Shown: positions 1 through 10,014, counted from the first letter of the stretch. The stretch: 64,000 nucleotides of DNA from JBBATK01 sp044228685 (GCA_044228685.1 JBGAUL010000024.1:12401-76400); one strand, 5' to 3'. Notes: generated by a model from the sequence alone, not told the origin. Translations and numbers: made by a program.

Positions 1-2
1 GC

Positions 3-896
3 GGTTTGCCTGATCTTGGCGAACTCACAACGTTGGTCAATGAACTCGTTCAAGAAATCAACGCCGATCTCTCAGCAACCGAGCGTCCATATCGCATTGT
101 ACGTATTGCCGGCGGCTATCAATTCGCTACCATCTCTGAATTCGGTGAGGTTGTAGCTCGCCTGCTGAAAGCACGCACACGTCGTCGCTTGTCGCAAGCA
201 GCTCTGGAAGCACTCGCGATCATTGCCTACAAACAGCCAATCTCCAAACCGGAGATCGAGGCGATTCGCGGTATCAATTCAAACGAAGTGATCAATTCAC
301 TCGTCGAGAAGAATCTCGTCAATCTTGCCGGTCGTTCAGATGCCCCGGGTAAACCGCTGCTCTACGGAACAACCGACGATTTCCTTCGCATGTTCGGTCT
401 GCACTCCGTCAAAGACTTACCAAAACTCCGCGAATTGGATGATCTGTTTCAGAACAAAGCAGCTGAGCTTGCTAGCGGACTCGACATTTCCGTGAAAACA
501 AGTTCCGGCGAGCTGCTCGAGAAGATCCAGTCAATGGTCGACAACGAGCACAAGATGGAACAAGTGGAACGCGAGAACAACGAACGCTCTGCTCAGGAAT
601 CACATGACGTTCAAGAGTTGCTCGACAATAGCGAGAAGGAAGAATTGGAGTTTGAAGATGATGGCGTCACAGACTCAGAGAGTAATTCTAATATCAATTC
701 AGATTCGGACAATGACTCGGAAGCCGAGGGCGATGACGTTGTTGACGCACTCTCAGACGAAGGCGGCGACGAAATAGAGGATGAGATTGAAGATCGTGAT
801 GTTGACGACGAACTCGAAGCCGAAGCTGAACTTGTGGTCGATGAGGCCAACGACGACGACTCTCAAGACGAAGCGTCTGATGAGGATGAGGTCTGA
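3..896 (+). CDS. scpB: Segregation and condensation protein B (5' end cut off)
   Basis: ScpB pairs with ScpA and SMC in the condensin complex that compacts and segregates the chromosome. The reading frame is open to the window edge, so the true start and the first part of the N-terminal winged helix are missing. The family signature is the second winged helix, where ALEALAIIAYKQPISKPEIE is followed by the 'IRG' and 'LLYGTTDDFLRMFGL' blocks. The conserved part ends near visible residue 150. After it comes a tail of about 120 residues, the last 80 or so almost entirely Asp, Glu and Ser. The tail is unusual for ScpB. It could be a disordered regulatory or charge-shielding region. Family assignment is firm; the tail's role is unknown. 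Confidence 0.93.
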   Translation, partial: GLPDLGELTTLVNELVQEINADLSATERPYRIVRIAGGYQFATISEFGEVVARLLKARTRRRLSQAALEALAIIAYKQPISKPEIEAIRGINSNEVINSLVEKNLVNLAGRSDAPGKPLLYGTTDDFLRMFGLHSVKDLPKLRELDDLFQNKAAELASGLDISVKTSSGELLEKIQSMVDNEHKMEQVERENNERSAQESHDVQELLDNSEKEELEFEDDGVTDSESNSNINSDSDNDSEAEGDDVVDALSDEGGDEIEDEIEDRDVDDELEAEAELVVDEANDDDSQDEASDEDEV

Positions 897-953
897 GTAA
901 AAGATTTTGACGAAGTAACGTGCTATTGAATTATCTAAACTGTTTGAACCCTT

Positions 954-1718
954 ATGCAACTTCACAACTTTGAGCGTGGTCTTCGCGACCGTGTAGCACT
1001 CGTCACCGGAGCCGCCCTTGGCAACGGCCGAGCATTTTGCGAACGTCTTGCAGAAGAAGGTGCTCACATCGCCATTGCAGATATTGCTGACGCTTCAGAA
1101 ACGGTCGAGGTTGTCAAGGGAATTACTCCGCACGTGAAAGCCTATCAAGGCGACCTCACGAATGAGCAAGAGGTAAACCGTATCGTGAATCAAGTCCGTG
1201 ATGAGTTTGGTCGCATCGACATTCTCATACACAACGTCGGTATCTACGAAGAAGAACCATTTGAGCTCTTGACTTTTAGTCAATGGCAGCGCATGATGCG
1301 AGTGAGTTTGGATTCTCTCTTTCTTACAGCACATGCCGTCATACCTGTGATGAAGCAAGAACAGTTCGGACGTATCATTACACTCTCATCAGACATCGTT
1401 TGGCTCGGCACTCCGTACCTCACCCACTACGCCACAGCGAAGATGGGCATGATTGGATTTACGCGATCGCTGGCAGCTGAAGTTGGAAAGTATGGTATCA
1501 CGGTGAACACCATCACGGTAGGCTTAACGGCAACACAGCGCGCATCTGACTCCCCTCTGTCAAGCTCTATTCTACAGCACATTCTACCGTCACAAAGCGT
1601 GCATCGCAACGACGAGCCACATGACATCGCAAACGTGGTGGCATTCCTCGCTCTTCCTGCATCAGGTATTATCACGGGTCAAACCATCAATGTTGATGGT
1701 GGAGTTGCGCGTCACTAA
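954..1718 (+). CDS. SDR-family oxidoreductase (FabG-like)
   Basis: A classical short-chain dehydrogenase/reductase of 254 residues, the usual length. The NAD(P)-binding motif TGAALGNG is at residues 18-25 and the catalytic YATAK motif has Tyr159 and Lys163, with an upstream Ser in TLSSD. The structural NNAG motif reads HNVG. The C-terminal 'ITGQTINVDGG' block is typical of FabG-like members that reduce 3-oxoacyl or related carbonyl substrates. The substrate cannot be told from sequence. It starts 57 bases after scpB on the same strand, so the two may be co-transcribed. No fatty-acid genes lie beside it, so a housekeeping FabG role is not supported. Confidence 0.88.
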   Translation: MQLHNFERGLRDRVALVTGAALGNGRAFCERLAEEGAHIAIADIADASETVEVVKGITPHVKAYQGDLTNEQEVNRIVNQVRDEFGRIDILIHNVGIYEEEPFELLTFSQWQRMMRVSLDSLFLTAHAVIPVMKQEQFGRIITLSSDIVWLGTPYLTHYATAKMGMIGFTRSLAAEVGKYGITVNTITVGLTATQRASDSPLSSSILQHILPSQSVHRNDEPHDIANVVAFLALPASGIITGQTINVDGGVARH

Positions 1719-1788
1719 GAAGATTCAAGCTAGGAAGATGTTGTCACAGTAATTCTCCGCTGAGTTCGCTAAGACTCCGCTGCTGTGC

Positions 1789-2319
1789 CTATTCGCAATG
1801 TCGAATTGCTTCGAACATGACAATCCCTGCCGCAACCGCAACGTTGAGAGAGTGCTTTACGCCGTGCATGGGGATGAGAATTGACTCGTCGCACAGCTCC
1901 AGTACTTCATCCGCTATTCCAACCAATTCATTACCAAGAACCAAGCAGCAAGGGAAATCACTGGACTTCAGCTCGGTATAGTCGCGAGCTTCTTTAGTTA
2001 ACTCAACTGCGATGATCTTCAATCCCTGTTCCTTACACGCTGCGATCGCCTCGTGCTCATGCTTGAAGTAGCGCCACGGCACTGTATCGACCGCGCCAAG
2101 CGCAGTCTTGGCGATCTCTGTACGTGGTGGATGAGGAGTGAATCCGCAGAGAATCAATTCGCTTACACCGGCAGCATCACAGGAACGAAAGATAGAGCCG
2201 ACATTGTACAAACTCCGAACATTTGAGAGCATGATGCTGAGCGGAAAGCGGGGCGCGCTCTTGACCGACTCCGGACTCAATCGCTGCTGCAAGATTTCGT
2301 CATGTCGAAGCTTATGCAT
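1789..2319 (-). CDS. SpoU/TrmH-family RNA 2'-O-methyltransferase
   Basis: A SPOUT-fold methyltransferase that would transfer a methyl group from S-adenosylmethionine to a ribose 2'-OH of tRNA or rRNA. All three SpoU motifs are present: motif 1 around NVRSLYNVGSIFRSCDAAGV (residues about 33-52), motif 2 CCLVLGNELVGI (about 124-135) and motif 3 SLNVAVAAGIVMFE near the end. At 176 residues it is a minimal catalytic domain without an added RNA-binding domain. The exact nucleotide target is unknown. Its ATG overlaps the stop of the upstream aminotransferase gene by 8 bases, so it is probably translationally coupled as the last gene of a leftward operon. Confidence 0.9.
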   Translation of the reverse strand: MHKLRHDEILQQRLSPESVKSAPRFPLSIMLSNVRSLYNVGSIFRSCDAAGVSELILCGFTPHPPRTEIAKTALGAVDTVPWRYFKHEHEAIAACKEQGLKIIAVELTKEARDYTELKSSDFPCCLVLGNELVGIADEVLELCDESILIPMHGVKHSLNVAVAAGIVMFEAIRHCE

Positions 2320-3559
2320 GAGCTAAAAGCTCCGGAATAACACTGCACAATCGCTTATACTCTTCTTCAGTGTTGAACACTTGTACTGCAACCCTCAGCA
2401 ACATGGATTGTCCAAATGGAAACACCGGGACTTCAATTCGATAATTGTCCCAAAGACGATCATGAATTTTTTGTGTGACTTCGAAGGTGACTTCGTCAGC
2501 CTTCATCGGCAACACCACACTTGCTAAGCTGGCGAGCATCGAGACAGGTGCTGGTTCCGGTTGAGGCAGTACTTCGAGCAGAAGCTGACGCGCTTTCAGA
2601 GCGAGTGAATTGTTATGCTGACGTACTCTCTCCGGTCCGAGTTTCTGGAAGAAATGCAAGCCATCAACAGCAGCCAGGTACGGACTCCAATCCTTTGTTC
2701 CAATGTAGTCGAAGGCAGTTGCATAACCTTGACGATAGCCGTGCGATGGCACCAGTGGCTGCGTCATTTCTTGCCTTTCACGCTTGGTGTACAAAAAGGC
2801 AGATCCTTTAGGCGCGAAGAGCCACTTGTGGAAATTTCCGGTGTACCAATCAGCGTCTAAATCACGAAGGTTGAGATCGAGCATACCGGGAGCATGTGCT
2901 CCGTCGATCATGATGGGAATGTTCCGTTCCTGACAATCACGAATGATATCCTTCACCGGAAATACAATTCCGGTTGGCGACGTGACATGATCTACCAACA
3001 CAAATCGTGTCTTGTCAGAAATAGCATCGCGAATGATCTGACGCACGACTTGTGCATCCGAAATCGGGAAAGGCACATCTACTTCACGATACTGAAAATT
3101 GTGTCGTTGACACACGTGCTGCATTGTTTGGCGAACAGCATTGTACACGTGCGTTGTGGTCAGCATCTCATCACCTGCCTGCAATTCATCTCCAAGTGAG
3201 TGGATGACGGTGCTCACACCTGTACTTGCATTCTCAACAAAAACAACGTCCTGATCATCTGCTCCAAGAAACTCAGCCAATTCAGCTGCCGCAGCTCGCA
3301 TTGCCGGCGGTAATATTCTCGTGACAAACTCAACGGGCTGTTGCTCCAAACGGTCTTGCCACTGTCGTTGAGCTTCGAGAACCTCAAGCGGTGTGGCTCC
3401 GAAGGAACCGTTGTTTAGGAAGGTCATGTCCTCTCGCAAACGCCAGTGACGACGTATGTTCTTCTCAAAAAATTCTTCTGCCATGTGATGTTCTTCTTCG
3501 TCTTTCGGTTTAACTGAAGTACTCTCTCTAACACTGCGCTCAATACTGAGCACAGACAT
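2312..3559 (-). CDS. PLP-dependent class V aminotransferase, isopenicillin-N-epimerase-like
   Basis: A fold-type I PLP enzyme. The N-terminal FLNNGSFGATP motif, the cofactor aspartate in MIDGAHAPG (D219 in the long form) and the Schiff-base lysine in FHKWLFAPKG (K245) match the isopenicillin N epimerase/ergothioneine EgtE-like branch of class V. The reaction could be an epimerisation, a C-S lyase step or a transamination; no neighbour settles it, and no beta-lactam genes are present. The start is uncertain. The ATG at 3559 lies 6 bases after the stop of the T9SS gene, while an ATG at 3484 gives an N-terminus closer to the family norm. The 3' end overlaps the methyltransferase gene by 8 bases. 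Confidence 0.85.
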   Translation of the reverse strand: MSVLSIERSVRESTSVKPKDEEEHHMAEEFFEKNIRRHWRLREDMTFLNNGSFGATPLEVLEAQRQWQDRLEQQPVEFVTRILPPAMRAAAAELAEFLGADDQDVVFVENASTGVSTVIHSLGDELQAGDEMLTTTHVYNAVRQTMQHVCQRHNFQYREVDVPFPISDAQVVRQIIRDAISDKTRFVLVDHVTSPTGIVFPVKDIIRDCQERNIPIMIDGAHAPGMLDLNLRDLDADWYTGNFHKWLFAPKGSAFLYTKRERQEMTQPLVPSHGYRQGYATAFDYIGTKDWSPYLAAVDGLHFFQKLGPERVRQHNNSLALKARQLLLEVLPQPEPAPVSMLASLASVVLPMKADEVTFEVTQKIHDRLWDNYRIEVPVFPFGQSMLLRVAVQVFNTEEEYKRLCSVIPELLAHA

Positions 3560-3565
3560 CTACTC

Positions 3566-6500
3566 TCAATGCCTGATAACAAAGCGTCCTGACTGTCGTC
3601 GCTCATCTGCCTGTACCTCAAGAAGGTATGTACCATTGCGCAATTCCGCACAATCAATCGTAACCACACCATTCAAGCCTTGTAACTGCAGATTGTCGAT
3701 GCGCTTAATGAATCGTCCATTCACATCATAAATCGTGAACACAAGATTATTTGCACTGACTATTGAACCTTGTACTCGAAGAAGTCCGGATGAAGGGCTA
3801 GGTGCAAAACTCAGTGTCTGCTCCTTATTATCATCGCCTACACTTGTCTCTGCATTCGTTTGGAAATTTCGTGCGTCAGAGAAGAGTCCCTCGCTGTCTT
3901 CGTCTTTTGCCGAGACATGCCACCAATATCTCTTGGATGGAAGAAGATTCGCGAGCTGTGCGCTTGTGTCTGGAATCAGTGTATCAAGAATATTGGTACC
4001 GAAGCCAAAGCTTGCTGAGACTTGTACATGGTACATGAGAGCATTAGGAACAGCAGACCAACTCAACTTTGGATAGCGTCCTTGATTCTGTGCCGCAGCT
4101 GCAGGCAGGAGCAAGGTCGGTGCTTGTATCGCTGTCCTGAATCTCCAAACCTGCGAATACTGACTTTGTCCACCGGCACCAAAAGCTGCCACGCGCCAAT
4201 AGTGTGTTATGCGGCCCATTTCAATCGCGTCGGGTTTGTACTGCAGATCTTGAATCGCAGCGACGTTTGTCGCAAAATTGCTGAAGGCCGGATCTGTGCT
4301 GATTTGAAGATTGTAGAACACGGCGTTCGATGCGGTCTTCCATTTGAAGAATTGCGTTGGCAATACTGCCTTCGTACCATCAGCCGGACTCTCCAAAACC
4401 GGAGCATCGGGAGGTGGAGGAAGCGAATTCAGAATGCCACTGAACATTCCATTGCCGTGAGTTGCAATAGCAACGAAGTTATCTTGTTCGCGATATTCAA
4501 TCATTGTGACGATGTTGCTTCCTACACTTGAAGCAGCTTCGCGAACCCAAACGGTCGATGGACCATTCAAGAGCGCGGTGCTGAAGAGTCCGACGCTCGT
4601 TCCGACGAGTGTCAAACACTTGCCTTGAACCCAGCAGAATTTAGCCCAACGACACGAGGGACCGTTGCCGATGCCGTCAATGGCACCTTCCAAATTTCCT
4701 CCCACAGCCGACCACGTCGTTCCTCCGTCAGCGCTAAAGAACATACTCTGAACGTTGTAATTCGAAAACACAACCAAGACAGAATCAGCATTGTGTGGAT
4801 TCACACAGATACATTCGATGTTTGCTCCTGGGAAGGTCGGACCTTTGATTGCCTTCTTCGTGACGACCGCGCCGTTGGCATCGTCGACTCGATAGAGTTG
4901 TCCGGTCTGAGTGCCGTAATACAAACGGTTAGCAGGCTGTGTCGAAATCGCAATCGCACTCACTACTTCTTGATTCGTCGGAACGGGAAGAGTATCCCAG
5001 CCGCCTGCGGTAGAGCCAGTCGTTTCCCACTTACCCCACGGACTGAGAGTCGCATCTATACAACGAAAAATGCTGTGACGATATGGTACATAGAGACGCT
5101 TCTGATCATTGGGATCTAAGACAAAGGGATTGACAAAGAGAAAGCTGTCGCGAACAGTACCGGCAGGATCAATTCTCGAATATCGTTTAACTGTACCGTC
5201 GGTATCCAAATCAAAGCGCGCCATTGAGCCTTGCTGACTGGACATGTAATAGTTGCCATCAGAAGCTATAGCGCAATAGGATCCGTCGCCACGTCCCGGA
5301 GAGGTCCAGGGCTTGGTAGGACTTGAGCTATTAGTAAACACAGTACCGTTGTCCTGCAGACCACCTACAATAACATTCGAAACTTTATGATGTTCAATTG
5401 CACACGTATAGAACTGCGTAGTTCGATAACCGTTGTTGAGCGAATTCCATACTACCGTTCCATTGCGAACATTGTCAGTGCGAAAGATGCCGCCATCACA
5501 CGTCGAAATCGCATGATCCGGATTTGAAGGATAGAAAACAAGGTCGTGATGATCCGGGTGATTGTTGGGATAGACTTCGTAGAACGGCAAGGTCGAGCCC
5601 GGACCATATCCACCAATCCAAGTCCAGGTCGGTGTTGTAAATCCATCGTCAGAACGACACAAGTTGGTACCTCCAACAAAGACGACATTTGGTTTGGTAG
5701 GATGCACTTTCACAAGCAGATCATAACCTCCTTGTGATTGAAAGTCACCAAAGGTTCCACCAAAGCGCGGAAGGTTCAAAGTACGATCATCCCAGCCGCC
5801 ACCGGCGCCGCTGCCATCGCCACTGATGTAGTTGTATTTCCACAGTGAATTCCAATCCTCGCGACCTCGAAAGTCAACCTGACGAAAACCGCTGCCTGGA
5901 GTATTGGCGATAAAGTAAACGTTGTTCTCGTCGGATGGTGCAATTCCTATTGCAATGCGACCATACTTCGTCGGCATATTTGGCGGCGTAATATTGGTCC
6001 ACTGAATGCCATTCGTCGAACGATACATTCCTCGAACGATGGACGTTGAATTGTTGGACGAGATTTGCGAGAAGGTTGCGTACACAACCCCACTCGGACT
6101 CACAGCAACATCCGTGAAATAACTATAGCCATTCGAAAAGGTACCCAATACAGTAGCCCACGTCGTTCCGCCATCTGAACTACGCTGGATTGAACCTAAG
6201 GTCGTTGCTGCATAAATCACATCCTGCGTTGTGTTGTGTGCATCAATTGCCAAGCGCCAAACATATTCAAAGGTGTTATCCCAGGTTTGTGGAGTCTTTC
6301 CATACGTAGACGCTAGCGAAAACCAAGTTTCTCCGTTGTCGGTGCTCTTGTACACACCGCTTCCGCTTATCTCTGCAGAAGCGCCATAGAATTCTCCTGT
6401 GCCGGCATACCAGGTGTTTGTTTTTCCGCTGCGAGTGTCTTGGACAACAGTGGTGACGTCCATCATGACGTCTGAAGGAGTCTTTTTGAGCCACGTTTGA

Positions 6501-6892
6501 CCACCATCTGTAGACTTCCAAATACCACCGGAAACGCTTCCGGCAATGAGTACGTTTTCGTTTGCGACGTCGATGCCGATTGCACGGGTGCGACCACCAA
6601 CATTGTAGGGTCCGACGGCATTGAAGGAGTTGGACTGCACGCCGTTTGCTTTCTCCGATCCCAATGATCTCTCAGGCAAGCTCTTCGCAAACTCTAACTC
6701 GCGCTCGCGCATGTGAGAGGGAATTTTTCCGGTGCGAGGATCGCACAAGCGAATTCTCTCCCATTCTTGACGTGCCTGAATTTCTTCCAGCTCGTCACCT
6801 CCGTTTTCACGCACTTCAGGCTGTGGAACGATTGAAAAGACAAGCGCCATAATACCGATACTCGTAAGCCATGTGCTAAGCAATTGTTTCAT
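3566..6892 (-). CDS. Secreted BNR/beta-propeller protein with fibronectin-like domains and T9SS sorting signal
   Basis: A large surface or secreted protein of about 1108 residues. The chosen ATG gives a signal peptide (MKQLLSTWLTSIGIMALVFS) and removes an implausible cysteine-rich 46-residue extension present if an upstream start is used. Asp-box/BNR repeats of the form SxDxGxTW recur (STDGGQTW, STDNGETW, SSDGGTTW, SADGGTTW), indicating a sortilin/sialidase-like beta-propeller over roughly residues 70-820. Two fibronectin type III-like domains follow, each with a YWRV or YWWHV strand. The last 80 residues form a type A T9SS domain (IYDVNGRFIKRI ... LRNGTYLLEV). A hydrolase role is possible, but no sialidase active site could be assigned; adhesion is equally likely. 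Confidence 0.88.
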   Translation of the reverse strand: MKQLLSTWLTSIGIMALVFSIVPQPEVRENGGDELEEIQARQEWERIRLCDPRTGKIPSHMRERELEFAKSLPERSLGSEKANGVQSNSFNAVGPYNVGGRTRAIGIDVANENVLIAGSVSGGIWKSTDGGQTWLKKTPSDVMMDVTTVVQDTRSGKTNTWYAGTGEFYGASAEISGSGVYKSTDNGETWFSLASTYGKTPQTWDNTFEYVWRLAIDAHNTTQDVIYAATTLGSIQRSSDGGTTWATVLGTFSNGYSYFTDVAVSPSGVVYATFSQISSNNSTSIVRGMYRSTNGIQWTNITPPNMPTKYGRIAIGIAPSDENNVYFIANTPGSGFRQVDFRGREDWNSLWKYNYISGDGSGAGGGWDDRTLNLPRFGGTFGDFQSQGGYDLLVKVHPTKPNVVFVGGTNLCRSDDGFTTPTWTWIGGYGPGSTLPFYEVYPNNHPDHHDLVFYPSNPDHAISTCDGGIFRTDNVRNGTVVWNSLNNGYRTTQFYTCAIEHHKVSNVIVGGLQDNGTVFTNSSSPTKPWTSPGRGDGSYCAIASDGNYYMSSQQGSMARFDLDTDGTVKRYSRIDPAGTVRDSFLFVNPFVLDPNDQKRLYVPYRHSIFRCIDATLSPWGKWETTGSTAGGWDTLPVPTNQEVVSAIAISTQPANRLYYGTQTGQLYRVDDANGAVVTKKAIKGPTFPGANIECICVNPHNADSVLVVFSNYNVQSMFFSADGGTTWSAVGGNLEGAIDGIGNGPSCRWAKFCWVQGKCLTLVGTSVGLFSTALLNGPSTVWVREAASSVGSNIVTMIEYREQDNFVAIATHGNGMFSGILNSLPPPPDAPVLESPADGTKAVLPTQFFKWKTASNAVFYNLQISTDPAFSNFATNVAAIQDLQYKPDAIEMGRITHYWRVAAFGAGGQSQYSQVWRFRTAIQAPTLLLPAAAAQNQGRYPKLSWSAVPNALMYHVQVSASFGFGTNILDTLIPDTSAQLANLLPSKRYWWHVSAKDEDSEGLFSDARNFQTNAETSVGDDNKEQTLSFAPSPSSGLLRVQGSIVSANNLVFTIYDVNGRFIKRIDNLQLQGLNGVVTIDCAELRNGTYLLEVQADERRQSGRFVIRH

Positions 6893-7111
6893 GTCGTGCA
6901 GTGTTAATGAGAGTTGTCCAAATTGCGCCAATAACGACACATACACAAGGGAATCGAAGGATTCTGCATAGCAAAACAATGAGCGTGAGGACTGACATAC
7001 CGTCGCACACAATAAGCACTCTTTGCACACGTTCTAGTGTGCTCTGTTGTCAAGACCACATTTGCGAGCGAGTTTCGCATCACATCACTCAATCACCTTC
7101 ACATCTACCTC

Positions 7112-7837
7112 ATGCAACTTCAAAACAACACTATTCTCATTACCGGCGGCGCATCGGGAATTGGCAAAGCAATGGCTGCGCGATTTCGTGCTTTGAATAA
7201 CACTGTTATCGTTTGTGGACGTCGCACAGACCTCTTGGAAAAGCTCCAGAATGAGATTCCCGGAGTTATTGCTTTTCATTGCGATCTCGAACAAGCAGAC
7301 CAGCGCGCGGCTCTTTTTGAATTCATCAAGTCGAATCATCCGCAAACCAATGTACTCGTCAATAATGCCGGCATTCAGAATTGGATGAAGTTGGATGATG
7401 AGGATTTTATAAAGCGAGCTGAGCAGGAAATCGCAATCAACATTCAAGCGCCAATTCATCTCACGACGCTCTTTAGTTCGTTGACTTCGCTGAACACCAT
7501 ACTCAACGTCAGCTCGGGTCTGGCATTTTGTCCTTTGACCAAAACCCCAGTCTACTCCGCAACAAAAGCATTTCTACGCAGCTTCACTCTTTCATCACGA
7601 GCACTGCTAGCTCCGCGTGGAATCGAAGTCATTGAGATTATTCCGCCTGCACTAAACACTGACCTCGGCGGTGTTGGATTGCACGATCATGCCCCACCTG
7701 TTGCAGACTTCATAGAGGCAATGTTTAAGCAATTAGAAGAAGGTGCGTCGGAAGTTACCTTTGGCTTTAGCGCTGCAATGCTCGCCGCAACTCCCGATCA
7801 AATCCGCGCTAACTTCCAACGAATGAATGGACAGTAG
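7112..7837 (+). CDS. SDR-family oxidoreductase, DltE-like
   Basis: A short-chain dehydrogenase of about 241 residues. The ATG at 7112 places the Rossmann motif TGGASGIG near residue 11, as in the family; upstream in-frame starts would add an unlikely leader and overlap the divergent promoter region. NNAG and the catalytic YSATK motifs are both present. The order TGGASGIGKAMA ... YSATKAFLRSF resembles the DltE/YqjQ-type oxidoreductases often annotated near lipoteichoic or cell-wall genes, though none is here. The substrate is unknown. It is divergent from the BNR-repeat T9SS gene, with about 220 bases between the two starts. Confidence 0.85.
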   Translation: MQLQNNTILITGGASGIGKAMAARFRALNNTVIVCGRRTDLLEKLQNEIPGVIAFHCDLEQADQRAALFEFIKSNHPQTNVLVNNAGIQNWMKLDDEDFIKRAEQEIAINIQAPIHLTTLFSSLTSLNTILNVSSGLAFCPLTKTPVYSATKAFLRSFTLSSRALLAPRGIEVIEIIPPALNTDLGGVGLHDHAPPVADFIEAMFKQLEEGASEVTFGFSAAMLAATPDQIRANFQRMNGQ

Positions 7838-7933
7838 TAGCAAGGCTTATTCTAGCAGATGTGAGTTTGTCAGACGCACTTCAAGTCAGCAGTCGAGAGC
7901 TCAGGTTCCGCGTCCGATTGTAAAGCGGAACAC

Positions 7934-8587
7934 TTAGGCGTGCTCACCAAGAAACTCAACCCATGCCTTTTTGAGACAAGGATAATTGCGCGCTGCTTCG
8001 ACCAAGCTGAGGAAAGCTGTGAGGGTTTCGTCGAAACGCTTTGCCAAGCCCGCATTGACAAACTCGCCGCTCTCGCTAAATGCTTGATGCGCAGATGCCA
8101 AGGAGAACATGTCGGGATAGACGCGCGCACCGAGATGCTCGAGAGGGATGCGCAAAGACCACAGCGCTCGATTGCCTCCCATGAGCGAGGGAGATGCCGA
8201 CATCAGCATGCAGTGTCGTTCGTTGAATGGTTGAGGCTTTGTGCGTGAGACCCAATCGATCACGTTTTTCAAATGACCGGGGATTGAAGCGTTGTATTCG
8301 GGCGATGAAATGATAAACGCATCGCAGGCTTCCAATTTCTCGCGCAGTAGGGTAGCACCCTGTGGCTGACCACTGGCCTGCTCCAAGTCTTGATTGTACG
8401 AGGGAGAATCAAAATCGCTCATCATCGCAATCTCAACCTGAGCACCGCGAGTTTTCACGATTTCGGCAGCCTTGCTAATCAGCTTGTGATTGACGGAATC
8501 ACGACGCAGTGACGCTGAAAACATCAAGATCTGTAGTGGTCTCGTCTGACCTGCATTCACTTGATCGGCGGTTGGGTTTGTTTGCAT
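7934..8587 (-). CDS. NADPH-dependent FMN reductase (flavodoxin-like, ChrR/SsuE family)
   Basis: A cytoplasmic flavoenzyme using NAD(P)H to reduce FMN, quinones or metal oxyanions. The FMN phosphate loop is SASLRRDSVN at residues 24-33. The family signature SSPEYNASIPGHLKN starts at residue 94 and is the isoalloxazine-binding loop. Length is 217 residues, slightly longer than usual because of a 17-residue N-terminal extension before the first strand. It stands alone on the minus strand, with no sulfonate or chromate genes nearby, so a general quinone or flavin reductase role is the safest reading. Confidence 0.88.
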   Translation of the reverse strand: MQTNPTADQVNAGQTRPLQILMFSASLRRDSVNHKLISKAAEIVKTRGAQVEIAMMSDFDSPSYNQDLEQASGQPQGATLLREKLEACDAFIISSPEYNASIPGHLKNVIDWVSRTKPQPFNERHCMLMSASPSLMGGNRALWSLRIPLEHLGARVYPDMFSLASAHQAFSESGEFVNAGLAKRFDETLTAFLSLVEAARNYPCLKKAWVEFLGEHA

Positions 8588-8707
8588 GATGGCACTTGAA
8601 AAAATGATACGAGAATTTCAATCACTCAATAAAGTCCTCGTGGAAATCAACACATAAGTGTGTCAGACTTCCCAAACTAAAGCTTTTAACTCTGCGCAAG
8701 ACAACTC

Positions 8708-9799
8708 TTACTGAACTCCCTTCCACCAGGCTGTTGAATTATAGTCTTGGAGATTCACAACCTCACCGATACGCGGCGTAAGCAAAGGCATTTCTCGCAA
8801 GGCTGCTTCTGCACTGGCGCGTAGTATCGGTTCATCCCACGGATGTTTAGCCAATGTGAATTTTGCCCAGTGAACCGGCATAAGACGGGTCGCTTTGAGA
8901 TCGAAAGCAGCTTGAATGGTTTGCTCTGGAAGCATGTGAATGTTTTGCCAGTGAGTGTCGTATTGTCCGCATTCGAGCAGCGCTAGGTCCACCGGACCAA
9001 CTCGCTCACCAATCTCTGCGAAGTGTGCACCATAACCGGAGTCACCGCCAAGAATCAACTTCATTGAAGGTGATTGAAGCAAGAATGCACTCCACAAGCT
9101 TTGTGCTCTGTGCATGGTGCGACCCGAGAAGTGCTGCGCCGGGAGCGCTTGAAATCTATACCCCGGAGCCACCTCGACCTCTTCCCACCAATCAAGTTCG
9201 GTGATCATTGATGGATCGTAGCCCCAGTGTTCGAGATGCTCGCCGACACCGAGACTACAGATCACTCTACCAACTCTCGGTCGCAATTCACGTACGGTCT
9301 TGTAATCCAAGTGATCCCAATGATCGTGTGTAATCAACAACACATCAATATCAGGCAGCTCATCGCTTCGGTACATATCGCTGCCGGGAAAACTACCTGC
9401 AACGACAGGCACGGGTGAGATTTTTCCGCTCAAGACTGGATCGACAAGGATGGTCTTTGAATCAATGCGAAGCAAATAACTTGAATGACCAAACCACACA
9501 AGTGAGTTCTGCTTCGTCGACATTGCCTTCAAATCCTGCTTGACGCTCGGGATCTCCATCTCAGGTCGTACGCGAATGTTTGGCGCAAACAAGAAGTAGC
9601 GGAACAATTTGAACTGATTCATTCCCGTCGTAAACATGGAAACATTCCCGCGATTTCGAAAAGCACCATCGCGATAATGTGGGGATGCGAGAATTCTTTG
9701 ACGACGATTGCCGCGCGCGATTTTTCCAAACTGAGGGTGTTGCAGAAAAAGCACAACACCAACAATCAAACACAAGGCAATGCTAACAACTATGATCAT
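8708..9799 (-). CDS. Membrane-anchored metallo-beta-lactamase-fold hydrolase, UlaG/NAPE-PLD-like
   Basis: A 363-residue MBL-fold hydrolase. Residues 1-20 (MIIVVSIALCLIVGVVLFLQ) form a hydrophobic anchor or signal. The zinc-binding motif THDHWDH is near residue 155, and later histidines in AQHFSGR, the aspartate in GGDSGYG and the histidine in PVHWAKF complete a two-metal site. The order LVWFGHSSYLL ... ILVDPVLSG is characteristic of the branch containing lactonase UlaG and N-acyl-phosphatidylethanolamine phospholipase D. The membrane anchor fits a lipid substrate, but that is inference. It is a single gene with its own intergenic flanks. Confidence 0.87.
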   Translation of the reverse strand: MIIVVSIALCLIVGVVLFLQHPQFGKIARGNRRQRILASPHYRDGAFRNRGNVSMFTTGMNQFKLFRYFLFAPNIRVRPEMEIPSVKQDLKAMSTKQNSLVWFGHSSYLLRIDSKTILVDPVLSGKISPVPVVAGSFPGSDMYRSDELPDIDVLLITHDHWDHLDYKTVRELRPRVGRVICSLGVGEHLEHWGYDPSMITELDWWEEVEVAPGYRFQALPAQHFSGRTMHRAQSLWSAFLLQSPSMKLILGGDSGYGAHFAEIGERVGPVDLALLECGQYDTHWQNIHMLPEQTIQAAFDLKATRLMPVHWAKFTLAKHPWDEPILRASAEAALREMPLLTPRIGEVVNLQDYNSTAWWKGVQ

Positions 9800-10014
9800 G
9801 GAGGATTAAGCTAGCGTAAGTGAAGTGTGTGCTGACGAATGCCTCTGGTTGAAATTGTCTTCTTTGCCCATCTGTGCCGCTTCGAGATACAGCAGCTTGA
9901 CCTATAGAAATCCATTATTTCGCACATCATCAGCCAAGCAAGCGCACCATGGCGATGAAATATAACAGGTGTATATTCTCTTCTCGTCCGTGAAATTCAT
10001 CTGTGGATCACACT

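Noticed and set aside
611..850. Minus-strand Ser-rich frame of 79 codons
   Set aside because: It is the antisense shadow of the GA-rich acidic tail of scpB; the Ser runs come only from reverse reading of Asp/Glu codons.
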